NCBI RefSeq assembly: GCF_000733725.1 | Contig: NZ_JMQM01000001.1 | Span: forward strand, 1,922,001-1,986,000 | Reading direction: 5' to 3' | Length of the DNA stretch: 64,000 bases | DNA from: Nitratireductor basaltis | GTDB taxonomy: Bacteria; Pseudomonadota; Alphaproteobacteria; Rhizobiales; Rhizobiaceae | Shown: piece by piece, positions 1-8,058 of the stretch | How positions within the stretch are numbered: position 1 is the stretch's first letter | Layout of the letters: each line of letters starts with the position of its first letter | Position numbers and translations under genes: made by a program | The notes under the pieces: generated by a model | What the model saw: only the letters and a program-made list of their open reading frames with translations | What the model was told of the DNA's origin: nothing | Database searches by the model: none

Positions 1-157
1 TTTTCAGGGCACTGGCAAACTCGGGGTGAGCCTCCAGGATGGCTGGATCCAGTTCCGCATTCTGTGCATCCACGACGAGAATTGCCGTCTTCTCAGGCAC
101 CAGGTTGCGATCGCGCCCCTCATATCGGGCCAATGTGCCGCCGCTGCTGTCATTCAT
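1..157 (-). CDS. Isochorismatase-family cysteine hydrolase, N-terminal part (runs off left edge)
   Basis: Only the first 52 residues lie in the window; the gene continues beyond base 1. The peptide starts MNDSSGGTLARYEG and contains TAILVVDAQNAELDP, the first conserved strand of the isochorismatase-like cysteine hydrolase fold, whose Asp (in VDAQN) is a catalytic residue. The start ATG at 155-157 was read directly from the reverse strand. It lies downstream of the Liv solute-binding-protein gene on the same strand, separated by a terminator-like hairpin. A second family member sits at 3858-4496, so the locus carries two related amidase-type hydrolases. The substrate cannot be told from this fragment. 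Confidence 0.72.
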   Translation of the reverse strand, partial: MNDSSGGTLARYEGRDRNLVPEKTAILVVDAQNAELDPAILEAHPEFASALK

Positions 158-195
158 GTCTTGCTTGCTCCAAATCGACCATCAAGGCTTGTTCC

Positions 196-223
196 AAAAA
201 GAAGCAGGGCCGAAGCCCTGCTT
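196..223 (-). terminator. Intrinsic terminator/attenuator after the Liv solute-binding-protein gene
   Basis: A 9-bp perfect stem (202-210 with 215-223, CGAA loop on the plus strand) is followed on the minus strand by a run of five T. It lies 23 bp past the stop of the 247-1389 gene and before the next gene on that strand. It probably lets the binding-protein mRNA accumulate above the hydrolase message. Confidence 0.75.
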
Positions 224-246
224 GTACGTGTCGTTGAGCCTTTGGC

Positions 247-1389
247 TCAGTTCATTTCCGGCTTCCAGATCTCTTCGACCTCGAACTTCCCGCCCTGAAC
301 GCTGATGATGGATACAGGCTTCGGCGGCACCATGGTCTCACGCGTATAGCTGATCTCACCCGTGACCCCCTTGAACCCGCGGGTTTCGGCCAGCGCATCC
401 TTGATTGCAGCAGGTTCCGCGGAGTCCGCGCGGCGGATGGCGTCGGCGACGAGCATGATCGCGTCATAGCCGAGAGGCGCGAAGGCGTTTTCCGGCTCGA
501 TGCCATACTCGCCCTTGTAGTCCTCGATGAACTTCGTCACTTCCGGCCGATCATCAGCACGATAGGTGTGCGTGGAGAAATAGACATCGTTGGCCAGTTC
601 CGGCCCCGGTACGGTCGACACCAGCTCGGTATCAAAACCATCGCCGGAAACGATCGGCATGGTGATGCCCTGCTCGCGGATCTGCTTCACGGAGAGACCA
701 GCTTCAGAGGGAATCGCGGAAATGAACACCGCATCTGGCTGAGGGTCCATCGAAGCGAGGCGAGCAATCTGCGCGGAAAAGTCGGTATCGCCCATCATGA
801 AGGAATCGGTACCGATGATCTCGCCACCCTTCTCCTCGAAACGCTCGACGAAGAACTTGCTCAGCGCCTTGGTGAAGTCCATGGAGTTGTCGGTCCAGAC
901 GGCGACCTTGCGCGCGCCGAGATCATCGTAAGCGTAGTCTGCGATCGCGTAGGACTGGTCGTCATCCCCGAACGGGGTCATGAACATATAGTCGCCAACC
1001 CACTGCGGAAGCTCCGGGTGCGTCGCGCCTGAGGTGACGAATGGCACGCCTTCTTCCTGGAAGAGCGGTGCGCCTGCCATGACAAAGGTCGTGTCAGACT
1101 GGCCGATACCAGCGACCACACCTTCAGACAGAACGCGCTGGGCCGCCTTTGCGGTTTCCTGCTGATCCGTCTTGCCATCCGGCGCGATCAGCTCGATCTG
1201 CTTGCCGAGGAGGCCACCATCCGCGTTGAGCTGCTTTACAGCCAGCTGCGCACCTTTCAGTGACGGACCATCAAGCGAGGACATGCCGCCCGTCACGTTA
1301 TAGAGCGCACCAATCTTGATATTCTCCTGCGCTTGCGCAGCGCCGAGTGTCGTGGCGACAGCCACCGATGCGGCGATCAATCGTAACAT
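247..1389 (-). CDS. Branched-chain-amino-acid-type ABC transporter substrate-binding protein
   Basis: Periplasmic ligand-binding protein of the LivJ/Peripla_BP_6 family, 380 residues. The chosen ATG (1387-1389) is preceded by a GGAGA Shine-Dalgarno and gives a clean signal peptide, MLRLIAASVAVATTLGAAQA, cut before QENIKIGALYNVTGG, the usual family start (IKIG...TG). A longer open frame to 1437 adds a charged, unlikely leader. The core shows DGKTDQQETAKAAQRV and the FAPLGYDAIMLVADAI helix near the C-terminus, as expected. Its permeases and ATPases are at 4493-7933 on the same strand, so it is separated from them by the regulator, the ligase and one hydrolase. Ligand unknown; the neighbours suggest an amide, ureide or amino-acid derivative. 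Confidence 0.88.
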   Translation of the reverse strand: MLRLIAASVAVATTLGAAQAQENIKIGALYNVTGGMSSLDGPSLKGAQLAVKQLNADGGLLGKQIELIAPDGKTDQQETAKAAQRVLSEGVVAGIGQSDTTFVMAGAPLFQEEGVPFVTSGATHPELPQWVGDYMFMTPFGDDDQSYAIADYAYDDLGARKVAVWTDNSMDFTKALSKFFVERFEEKGGEIIGTDSFMMGDTDFSAQIARLASMDPQPDAVFISAIPSEAGLSVKQIREQGITMPIVSGDGFDTELVSTVPGPELANDVYFSTHTYRADDRPEVTKFIEDYKGEYGIEPENAFAPLGYDAIMLVADAIRRADSAEPAAIKDALAETRGFKGVTGEISYTRETMVPPKPVSIISVQGGKFEVEEIWKPEMN

Positions 1390-1486
1390 CACAGTCTCCG
1401 TTTTCTTCTTGTGTTCACCCTCTGGCGCACGAGGCATGCCCCAGTGCTACAAACAGCATGACTCTGGAAAGGGGAGGCGTCAATCG

Positions 1487-1499
1487 AATGATACATTTT
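1487..1499. promoter_or_regulatory. Candidate operator half-site (ATGATACA) for the adjacent RpiR regulator
   Basis: The divergent gap 1390-1570 contains AATGATACATTTT. The core GATACA recurs twice in the Liv/formylglutamase promoter gap (7994-8005 and, inverted, 8020-8031). The shared element in the two divergent promoters of one functional cluster suggests a binding site for the RpiR protein encoded at 1571. Short motif, so chance is possible. Confidence 0.35.
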
Positions 1500-1570
1500 T
1501 TCTTTATCTCGGGCATTTTGTCTGATTTCATACACGCCATGAGGGACGAAAGCCTGAGGGGCATCAGTCA

Positions 1571-2449
1571 ATGAGTGTGCTGGAACAGCTGCGCAGGGTA
1601 CTGCCCGAGCTGAGCACGCGTGAAGCGCGTGCGGCACGCCATTTGATGTCGAACTATCCGATGGCCGGGCTGACGACGGTTGCCGAGTTCGCCAAGCAGA
1701 GCGAAGTCAGCACCGCCACTGTCCTGCGCCTCGTCAAGCGCCTCGGCTTCCCCGTCTATTCCGAGTTTCAGAACGCGCTGCGCTCTCATATCGAGGAAAC
1801 ATTGCAATCGCCTCTGATGCGCCTTGGTGAGCGGCAGACACGCGATAGCCAGACAAGCGATACATTCTTCGCGCGCACCTGTGCCAGAATGGCGGGGCAT
1901 TTCCAGACGCTCCCCGAGGTACTGCCCGAGGAGGAGTTTAATCGCGCAGCGAAGTTACTGTCGGACCGCAAGCGCGATGTGCATCTTCTCGGCGGGCGGT
2001 ACTCGTCCAACATCGCGCACTATATGGGCGACCTGCTGACCGCCGTGCGCGGTCGCGTTCAGGTTATCTCTGGCCAGACGCAAAGCTGGCCGCAGCATAT
2101 TCTCGATATGGGGCGCAGCAGCATCCTCGTCGTCTTCGACGTGCGCCGCTACCAGGAAGACGTCGTCGCCTTCACCCATGCCGCGGCGAAACGTGGCGCG
2201 ACCGTCATCCTCCTCACCGATATCTGGCAATCGCCTGCTGCTCGATCAGCAAGCGTGGTGCTGCCTTTCCAGGTCGATGCGCCTTCCATCTTCGACGTAC
2301 TCACGGTCGGGCTCGGAGTTGCTGAGGGTCTGGTGGGTGCTGTTGCCAGCATGGCCGACGAGCAAGGCCGAAAGCGCATCGAAGCCTTGGAAACGGCTCG
2401 AGCGCAGCTCACCGAAGGCTACGGGACAGGCCGTGGCGAAGAACAATGA
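1571..2449 (+). CDS. MurR/RpiR-family transcriptional regulator (HTH + SIS)
   Basis: A 292-residue protein with an N-terminal HTH_6 domain (about residues 1-80; STREARAARHLMSNYPMAG, then the recognition-helix stretch SEVSTATVLRLVKRLGF) and a C-terminal SIS sugar-phosphate/effector-binding domain (about 125-260; VHLLGGRYSSNIAHYMGD, ILVVFDVRRYQEDVV). Family members repress or activate catabolic genes in response to a small effector. The ATG follows an AGGGG about ten bases upstream. It is transcribed divergently from the Liv binding-protein gene and 15 bp ahead of the glutamine-synthetase-like gene, with which it likely forms an operon. Effector unknown; it is probably the local regulator of the Liv cluster. 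Confidence 0.85.
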   Translation: MSVLEQLRRVLPELSTREARAARHLMSNYPMAGLTTVAEFAKQSEVSTATVLRLVKRLGFPVYSEFQNALRSHIEETLQSPLMRLGERQTRDSQTSDTFFARTCARMAGHFQTLPEVLPEEEFNRAAKLLSDRKRDVHLLGGRYSSNIAHYMGDLLTAVRGRVQVISGQTQSWPQHILDMGRSSILVVFDVRRYQEDVVAFTHAAAKRGATVILLTDIWQSPAARSASVVLPFQVDAPSIFDVLTVGLGVAEGLVGAVASMADEQGRKRIEALETARAQLTEGYGTGRGEEQ

Positions 2450-2464
2450 CCAATAGGGGAACTT

Positions 2465-3781
2465 ATGGATTCTGAAGAAATCATCATGATCTGCACATCG
2501 GATCTGGCAGGTCAGGTTCGAGGGAAAGGCTTTCCAGCGAGCGATCTGGAGAGCCGCCTTGTCAAAGGGATCGGCTGGACCCCGACCAACAGCATGATCA
2601 CCGCCCATGGTCCGATCGCGCCGTCCCCTTGGGGGCCATTCGGTGACACGGTTCTGAAGCCAGATCCGGACACGCGCGTGCGGGTGGATTTCGGACCCGA
2701 CGCTGCGGCGATGCACTATATGATGGCGGATATCGAGAATCTGGACGGCACGGCCTGGAATGTCTGCCCGCGCAGCTTCCTGAAGCGCATGCTCGATCAG
2801 CTTGAGGAGCGCCATGGGCTGAAAATCAAGGCGGCGTTCGAACATGAGTTCATGCTGGAATCCGTCGAAGAGCGCCCCAATGGCAGCTATGCCCTGGACG
2901 CGTTTCGCAGGCAGGGAAAGTTCGCTGAAACCTATCTGGCTGCACTTAAAGAGGCCGGGCTCGAACTCGATACCTTCATGCCCGAATTCGGACCAAAGCA
3001 GTATGAGGTCACGGTTGGACCCGCGACAGGCGTGACAGCTGCCGACCAGGCCATCGCCGTGCGCGAGATCGCACGCGCTGTCGCTCAACACTTCGGCTCC
3101 CGCGCCTGCTTTACACCGATCTCGCGCCCGGATGCGGTGGGCAATGGCGTGCATATGCATTTCAGCCTGATGGATGCCAAAGACGGCTCACCCGTCAATT
3201 ACGATGCGGACAATAAGGATGGCCTTTCGAGCACCGCCGCATCCTTCCTGGCAGGCGTGTTGTCACTGATGCCCGCCTTCACCGCGCTCACCGCAGCGGG
3301 AACCGTGTCCTATCTGCGCCTCACGCCAAACCGCTGGAGTGCGGCCTACAACAATCTGGGCGCACGGGATCGCGAAGCGGGCTTGCGCATCTGCCCGATA
3401 TTCCCGGGCGCTGGCGCGGCAGTGGAAAAGCAATTCCACTTCGAGTACCGGGCAGCTGATGCGACCGCGAGCCCCTATCTGGTTCTTGGCGCGCTGGTGG
3501 CTGCGGGACTGCATGGCCTGGACAGCAAGCTGCCCGCCCCTGCCGTCTGCCCCGGACCGCCGCAGGATCTACCCGAGGAGGAACTCGCGAAACTGAAGGT
3601 GCGGAAGCTCCCGGGATCCCTCAAGGAGGCTCTGGACCTGCTTGAGGAAAGCGAGGTCATGCGGGACAGCATGGGCGCTGAAATGCTCAACGCCTATGTC
3701 GCGCACAAGCGCTTCGAGAACCAGATGATGAACGAGCTCTCACCTGAGGAACAATGCGAACGGTACAGACAGGCCTATTAA
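2465..3781 (+). CDS. Glutamine synthetase family protein (gamma-glutamyl ligase type)
   Basis: A 438-residue GS-fold ligase. Seen: metal-binding glutamates in AAFEHEFM (E126, E128), EVTVGPATG (E181), the ATP/metal His in NGVHMHFS (H230, H232), the RLTPNRWSAAY loop and FEYRAADATASPYLVLGAL. GlnA-like proteins of this length outside the nitrogen-regulated glnA locus often attach glutamate to amines (PuuA, GlnA3, GMAS-like) rather than to ammonia. The canonical adenylylation motif near the C-terminus of GSI is not recognisable. ATG with GGGGA five bases upstream. It follows the RpiR gene and sits among Liv, isochorismatase and formylglutamase genes, which suggests a gamma-glutamyl intermediate in amine or amide breakdown; that role is inferred. 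Confidence 0.85.
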   Translation: MDSEEIIMICTSDLAGQVRGKGFPASDLESRLVKGIGWTPTNSMITAHGPIAPSPWGPFGDTVLKPDPDTRVRVDFGPDAAAMHYMMADIENLDGTAWNVCPRSFLKRMLDQLEERHGLKIKAAFEHEFMLESVEERPNGSYALDAFRRQGKFAETYLAALKEAGLELDTFMPEFGPKQYEVTVGPATGVTAADQAIAVREIARAVAQHFGSRACFTPISRPDAVGNGVHMHFSLMDAKDGSPVNYDADNKDGLSSTAASFLAGVLSLMPAFTALTAAGTVSYLRLTPNRWSAAYNNLGARDREAGLRICPIFPGAGAAVEKQFHFEYRAADATASPYLVLGALVAAGLHGLDSKLPAPAVCPGPPQDLPEEELAKLKVRKLPGSLKEALDLLEESEVMRDSMGAEMLNAYVAHKRFENQMMNELSPEEQCERYRQAY

Positions 3782-3790
3782 GCGTCGATC

Positions 3791-3821
3791 AGCAGCCAGG
3801 GCAAGAAAGGCTCTGGCTGCT
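3791..3821. terminator. Stem-loop between convergent genes
   Basis: A perfect 9-bp inverted repeat (3791-3799 with 3813-3821, AGCAGCCAG/CTGGCTGCT) lies ten bases after the ligase stop and ahead of the convergent hydrolase. It can fold on either transcript. There is no long T run, so it may be a weak bidirectional terminator. Confidence 0.45.
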
Positions 3822-3857
3822 CGCTTGATGGCAGAGAAGTGATGGAAGCACGCTGCC

Positions 3858-4496
3858 CTATTTGCAGCCTGATATAGCTTCAACAAGCGCTGCAGTTGTC
3901 TCGCTGCGGCAATAACCCTTGAAGGCTTTCAGCGCCGCTTCGTGGCGCGCTTTCGTATCCGTTGCGCATGCGTCCGTCGCGCAGATCATGTGGAAGCCCC
4001 GATCAGCGCCGTCCCGGATCGTGTGGTCCACGCATTGATCGGTCAGAAAGCCCGTCACGATGATCGTATCAAGGCCGATATTTCGGACGAGATACTCGAA
4101 ATTCGTGGAATTGAAGAGGCTCGAAGAGGTCTTGGGGATGACCATTTCGTCCCTTTGCGGAGCGAGCTCATCGATGACCTTCGCATCCCACGACCCTTTG
4201 GGGATGAAGAAGTTGGAAAGCTTGTAGTCCAGGCTCCTGTCACGTCCGTCTTCGGTGAAGTTTTCCATCACCGTGTAGATGACTTCAACGCCAGCCTTGC
4301 GCGACGCATCTGCCAGACGCGCCATGTTCGGTATGGCCGCTGTTCGCGCTGCCTCATAGAACTCGGGGCGCGGCTGGCGGTTTTTCTCATCCATCACCCA
4401 GTTCTGCGCATCGATGATCAGCAGCCCTGTGCGCCCGGCCACCAGTGGCTGGGCGCGTGTCTCGAAGATGTCCTGCGGCCGTGGCTTCATGGTCAT
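3858..4496 (-). CDS. Isochorismatase-family cysteine hydrolase
   Basis: A 212-residue single-domain hydrolase of the isochorismatase-like family (isochorismatase, nicotinamidase, N-carbamoylsarcosine amidase, RutB). The Asp-Lys-Cys triad is visible: D in GLLIIDAQNWVMD, K in MVIPKTSSSLF, and C in TGFLTDQCVDHTIRDG. The start ATG overlaps the upstream LivM stop by ATGA, so it is translationally coupled to the Liv permease and is the last gene of livG-livF-livH-livM-hydrolase. This position suggests it acts on the imported compound, releasing ammonia or a carbamoyl group. Related to the truncated protein at 1-157. Exact substrate not predictable. Confidence 0.87.
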   Translation of the reverse strand: MTMKPRPQDIFETRAQPLVAGRTGLLIIDAQNWVMDEKNRQPRPEFYEAARTAAIPNMARLADASRKAGVEVIYTVMENFTEDGRDRSLDYKLSNFFIPKGSWDAKVIDELAPQRDEMVIPKTSSSLFNSTNFEYLVRNIGLDTIIVTGFLTDQCVDHTIRDGADRGFHMICATDACATDTKARHEAALKAFKGYCRSETTAALVEAISGCK

Positions 4497-5539
4497 ACCC
4501 GCTGTCCAAAGAGTTTGCGCAGTGATCTGGGTTCATTGCTGCCAAAGAGGCCCGAAGGCTTGAGATATAGAACGATGATCAGGCAGAGCGCGACGATGAC
4601 TTGGCTCATACCGTATAGACCGATGCTTTCCTCAACAGGTCGCAGCGACTCCGACAGGATCGTGATGGCAGTAGCCGCCACGATTGCCCCGAAGATGCTG
4701 CCCGAGCCACCAATCACGACCATGACCACGATGTTGAAGGCCAGCAGCACGGAGTAGGTCTTCGGCGTTACCACGCTGATCAGATGAGACAGCAGCGCGC
4801 CTGCCATGGCGGCCATGATCGCGCCGATGACGAATGCAAGGATCTTCAGCCGGGAGGCGTTGATGCCGCTGCATTCCGCAGCCAGCTCATTCTCACGCAC
4901 TGCCATCATCGCTCGGCCCAGGGATGAGAACTTGATCCTCCAAGTGACGAACACCACTACCACGAGGAAGGCAAAAGCCCACCAGATGTCCACGTGGCGC
5001 GGCAGGCCACTGATGCCCGAGCCACCGCGTGTGATCCCGTCCCAGTTTGTCGCAAGGCCTTGCACAACGATGATGAGTCCTAGCGTGGCTACCGCCAGAT
5101 AATGGCCCTTGAGGCGGAGCACGGCACCACCAACGGCCAGCGCCACCAGGCCGCCAGCAATGCCTGCTATGAGCAGCGCGGGAAGCATGGAGAGTTCGGT
5201 CGTGGCGAGCCACTCCGGCAATGCGGGCAGCATGGAGCCCTTACGTCTGGCGGAGAAGGTCAGGATCGCCGCCACATAGGCACCAATGGTCATGAAAGCC
5301 GGATGGCCCAGAGAAAACAGACCCGTCAGTCCGTTTGTCAGGGTCAGCGACACAGCCAGCGCGGCATTAATAAACAGCAGCGCCAGCAGCGTGATTACGT
5401 AGCTGCTGAGCCCCTGCCCCGCGAGAAAAACCATCGAAGCGCCAAGCGCGATCACGCCGACAACCGCGATCGGCCCCTGCATATTCATCTTGCCGTCAGT
5501 TGAATGAGGCTGCATCTGCTCTGTCTTCACATCACTCAT
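4493..5539 (-). CDS. livM: Branched-chain-type ABC transporter permease LivM
   Basis: A 348-residue inner-membrane permease of the BPD_transp_2 family. A polar N-terminal leader of about 20 residues is followed by roughly nine hydrophobic segments. The family motif is present around NGLTGLFSLGHPAFMTIGAY and in AVRENELAAECSGINASRLK, the EAA-like coupling loop. It pairs with LivH (5540-6430): its ATG is directly adjacent to the livH stop, and its own stop overlaps the hydrolase start. It forms the translocation channel for the substrate delivered by the binding protein at 247-1389. The symbol denotes family, not proven leucine transport. Confidence 0.9.
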   Translation of the reverse strand: MSDVKTEQMQPHSTDGKMNMQGPIAVVGVIALGASMVFLAGQGLSSYVITLLALLFINAALAVSLTLTNGLTGLFSLGHPAFMTIGAYVAAILTFSARRKGSMLPALPEWLATTELSMLPALLIAGIAGGLVALAVGGAVLRLKGHYLAVATLGLIIVVQGLATNWDGITRGGSGISGLPRHVDIWWAFAFLVVVVFVTWRIKFSSLGRAMMAVRENELAAECSGINASRLKILAFVIGAIMAAMAGALLSHLISVVTPKTYSVLLAFNIVVMVVIGGSGSIFGAIVAATAITILSESLRPVEESIGLYGMSQVIVALCLIIVLYLKPSGLFGSNEPRSLRKLFGQRV

Positions 5540-6430
5540 TCAAGCACGCTCCCCTGACTGGCGGACAAACAGACCTGAGGGGCGAACCAGCAGGATGACG
5601 ATGAGAAGCAGGAACACGAAAGTATCCCGGTAGCCGGAATATTCCTGGGGCAACAGTCCGACGAAAAGTACTTCGGCGAGGCCAAGAATATAGCCCCCCA
5701 TCATGGCTCCACCGATCGAACCCACACCACCGATGACGCAGGCAACGAAGGCCTTGAGGCCCGGCACAAAGCCGAGCAGCGGATCGATCTGCCCGAACTT
5801 CCCGCCCCAGAAGAGGCCCGAAACTGCGGCAAGTGCACTGCCAATGGCGAAGGCTGCAAGGATCGTGCGGTTGACCGCGACACCCATGAGCCGGGCCGCA
5901 GTCAGGTTCTCAGCAGTGGCACGCATCGCTGTGCCGAGGCGCGTGCGATAGACGATGAGGAACAGGCCTGCGATCAGCAGAAGTGTGAGAACGATGATGA
6001 TGATGTCCGTCAGCGAGGCGCTAACGCCGCCGAGCTCAAGCCGCTGGCGCATATAGGCGGGAAACAGAAAGTTGCGTGGCTGTCCTGTCAGCACCATCAG
6101 AGCACTGTTCTGGATGGCGATGGAGACTGCCAGTGTCGCGATGAAGCCCGTCACCTGGCTGGAACCGCGCATCGGGCGGAAGACGACTGTCTCGATCATC
6201 ATGCCAGCCATGGCACCCACCGCGAGCACGAACAGCAGGATCAATGGCCAGGGTATCCCTGCCGCAACGAGTGCGAGGGTGGAAAAGGAGCCGATCATCA
6301 CCAGATCGCCATGAGCGAAATTGATCAGGCGGACAATGCCGTAGATCATCGAAAAGCCAATGGCGACCAGCGCATAAAGGCTGCCCAGCGCAAGGCCGTT
6401 GATGATCTGCTGGAAGAGATACTGGGTCAT
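5540..6430 (-). CDS. livH: Branched-chain-type ABC transporter permease LivH
   Basis: A 296-residue permease beginning MTQYLFQQIINGLALGSLYA, the characteristic LivH start, followed by ALVAIGFSMIYGIVRLINFAHG, a highly conserved family stretch. The coupling loop reads TRLGTAMRATAENLTAARLMG. About eight membrane segments. It starts within the last codons of livF (4-nt overlap) and abuts livM. Forms the heterodimeric channel with LivM. Confidence 0.91.
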   Translation of the reverse strand: MTQYLFQQIINGLALGSLYALVAIGFSMIYGIVRLINFAHGDLVMIGSFSTLALVAAGIPWPLILLFVLAVGAMAGMMIETVVFRPMRGSSQVTGFIATLAVSIAIQNSALMVLTGQPRNFLFPAYMRQRLELGGVSASLTDIIIIVLTLLLIAGLFLIVYRTRLGTAMRATAENLTAARLMGVAVNRTILAAFAIGSALAAVSGLFWGGKFGQIDPLLGFVPGLKAFVACVIGGVGSIGGAMMGGYILGLAEVLFVGLLPQEYSGYRDTFVFLLLIVILLVRPSGLFVRQSGERA

Positions 6431-7149
6431 GCTGCGCCTCCGAGATAGGATTGACGCACCCGGTCATTGGCGGCCAGTTCCGCGCCACTGCCCGACAGCA
6501 CGATCCGGCCGTTTTCCAGCACATGAGCGTGGTCCGCGATATCGAGTGCCATGGCCGCATTCTGTTCGATGAGCAAAATCGTCACGCCCGTTTCTTTAAG
6601 CTGTTCAATCACATCGAAGATCGTTTCCACGATTTGCGGGGCCAGGCCCAAAGACGGTTCATCCAGCAAGAGCATCTTTGGCTTGGCGAGCAGCGCGCGG
6701 CCGATTGCAAGCATCATCTGCTCTCCGCCCGACATCGAGCCTGCCGGGATGTCCGAACGTTCCGCCAGAATGGGGAAGAGGGTCAGGATACGCTCCATGT
6801 CCTTCTTCACCTGCCCCGGATCCTTTCGGGTATAGGCCCCCATCTCGAGATTTTCAGCGACAGTTAGCGATTGAAAAATCTGGCGACCTTCGGGGCAGTG
6901 AATGAGGCCGTGGCGTACGATCTTCTCGGATGAGGCGCGAGCGAGGTCGAGTTCACTGCCATCCGCCGTAAAGCGTATTTCGCCCGATTTTGGGCGCAGC
7001 AGACCAGACAGGGTGAGCAGCGTTGTCGACTTCCCCGCGCCATTTGCGCCGATCAGAGCCGTCAGCTCACCCTCACGCACCGTAAGGGAGACGTCCTTCA
7101 GCACATGCGTTGCACCGCGGACGACATTGAGGTTCCTGACCTCAAGCAT
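6427..7149 (-). CDS. livF: Branched-chain-type ABC transporter ATP-binding protein LivF
   Basis: A 240-residue ABC ATPase. Walker A is GANGAGKST, the signature is SGGEQMMLAIGRALL, Walker B is MLLLDEPSLGLAP, and the H-loop region is reduced to LLIEQN, which is typical of LivF (Gln in place of His). It overlaps the upstream livG by 8 nt and the downstream livH by 4 nt, so translation is coupled. With LivG it powers the importer. Confidence 0.92.
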   Translation of the reverse strand: MLEVRNLNVVRGATHVLKDVSLTVREGELTALIGANGAGKSTTLLTLSGLLRPKSGEIRFTADGSELDLARASSEKIVRHGLIHCPEGRQIFQSLTVAENLEMGAYTRKDPGQVKKDMERILTLFPILAERSDIPAGSMSGGEQMMLAIGRALLAKPKMLLLDEPSLGLAPQIVETIFDVIEQLKETGVTILLIEQNAAMALDIADHAHVLENGRIVLSGSGAELAANDRVRQSYLGGAA

Positions 7150-7933
7150 GGGCTTTCCCCTTCCGCCGCGTGCCTAGATAGGCTTCGATCACAGCATCAT
7201 TCTTCTGGATTTCTTTCGGTGTTCCCTCGGCAATGAGCTGACCACGGTTGAGCACCTGAACGCGCTCGCAAAGCCCCATCACCAGATGCATGTCATGTTC
7301 GACGACCAGGACGGCGATGCCAAACTCCTTGTTGATCTCGCGGATGAAGCTCACGAGTTCGGTTGTCTCGGACGGGTTCAGTCCAGCGGCTGGCTCGTCC
7401 AGCAGAAGAGCCTTCGGGCCGCCTGCGAGAGCACGGCCGATTTCCACCCGCCGCTGATCACCATAAGAGAGGTCACCTGCTCGCGATGCTGCGAATTTTC
7501 CCAAACCGATCCGCTCGAGAATATCTTCACTGACCTGCCTGAGCTGGTCTTCAGCGCGCCAGAATGAAGGCAGTTGCAGAAGGGTCGAGAATGTGGACGC
7601 GCTATAGCGCTCGTGACCGCCGCACATCACGTTCTCAAGCACGCTCAAGTCATCAAACAGACGGATGTTCTGGAAGGTTCTGGCGATCCCCTTGCGGGCC
7701 ATCTCATGAGGAGCGGCACCCGTCATGTCACGGCCATTGATGGCGATGGTGCCGGAGCTGCAAGGCAAGACACCTGTCAGCAAATTGAACGCGGTTGTTT
7801 TCCCCGCACCATTGGGTCCAATCAGCCCGACAAGATCACCGCTGTTCAGCGTCAGGCTGTAGCCATCCACCGCCAGCAGCCCCCCGAATCTCTTCGAAAG
7901 CGACCGCGCTTCTATAACTGCTTTTTCATTCAC
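7142..7933 (-). CDS. livG: Branched-chain-type ABC transporter ATP-binding protein LivG
   Basis: A 263-residue ATPase with Walker A GPNGAGKTT, the family-specific HEMARKGIARTFQNIRLF Q-loop stretch, signature LSYGDQRRVEIGRALA, Walker B ALLLDEPAAGLNP and VVEHDMHLVMGLCERV. The open frame extends up to 8107, but that extension covers the divergent promoter region and the neighbour's start. The GTG at 7931-7933 gives the expected family length and has GGGGAG about ten bases upstream. First gene of the livGFHM-hydrolase operon. It is divergent from the formylglutamase gene across a 125-bp gap with operator-like repeats. Confidence 0.9.
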   Translation of the reverse strand: MNEKAVIEARSLSKRFGGLLAVDGYSLTLNSGDLVGLIGPNGAGKTTAFNLLTGVLPCSSGTIAINGRDMTGAAPHEMARKGIARTFQNIRLFDDLSVLENVMCGGHERYSASTFSTLLQLPSFWRAEDQLRQVSEDILERIGLGKFAASRAGDLSYGDQRRVEIGRALAGGPKALLLDEPAAGLNPSETTELVSFIREINKEFGIAVLVVEHDMHLVMGLCERVQVLNRGQLIAEGTPKEIQKNDAVIEAYLGTRRKGKAHA

Positions 7934-7993
7934 GTTTTTGCGGCTCCCCTTTGCTGCCAAAGCTAACTGCGGGCGAATGTCCACGTCAACAAA

Positions 7994-8005
7994 AAGATAC
8001 ATATT
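7994..8005. promoter_or_regulatory. Candidate RpiR half-site (AGATACAT)
   Basis: AAGATACATATT in the livG/formylglutamase divergent gap resembles ATGATACATTTT at 1487-1499. It is one of three GATACA-cored copies found in the two divergent promoters of this cluster. Confidence 0.3.
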
Positions 8006-8021
8006 GCATGAAGCGTACGAT

Positions 8022-8041
8022 TTTGTATCATTTGGTACAAA
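8022..8041. promoter_or_regulatory. Inverted repeat operator TTTGTA-N8-TACAAA
   Basis: TTTGTA (8022-8027) and TACAAA (8036-8041) form a perfect inverted repeat with an 8-nt spacer. The left arm is part of a GTATCAT element shared, in inverse orientation, with 1487-1499. It sits immediately upstream of the formylglutamase Shine-Dalgarno and about 90 bp from the livG start, a suitable place for a repressor acting on both directions. Confidence 0.5.
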
Positions 8042-8058
8042 CGTTGGGAGGGATCGCC

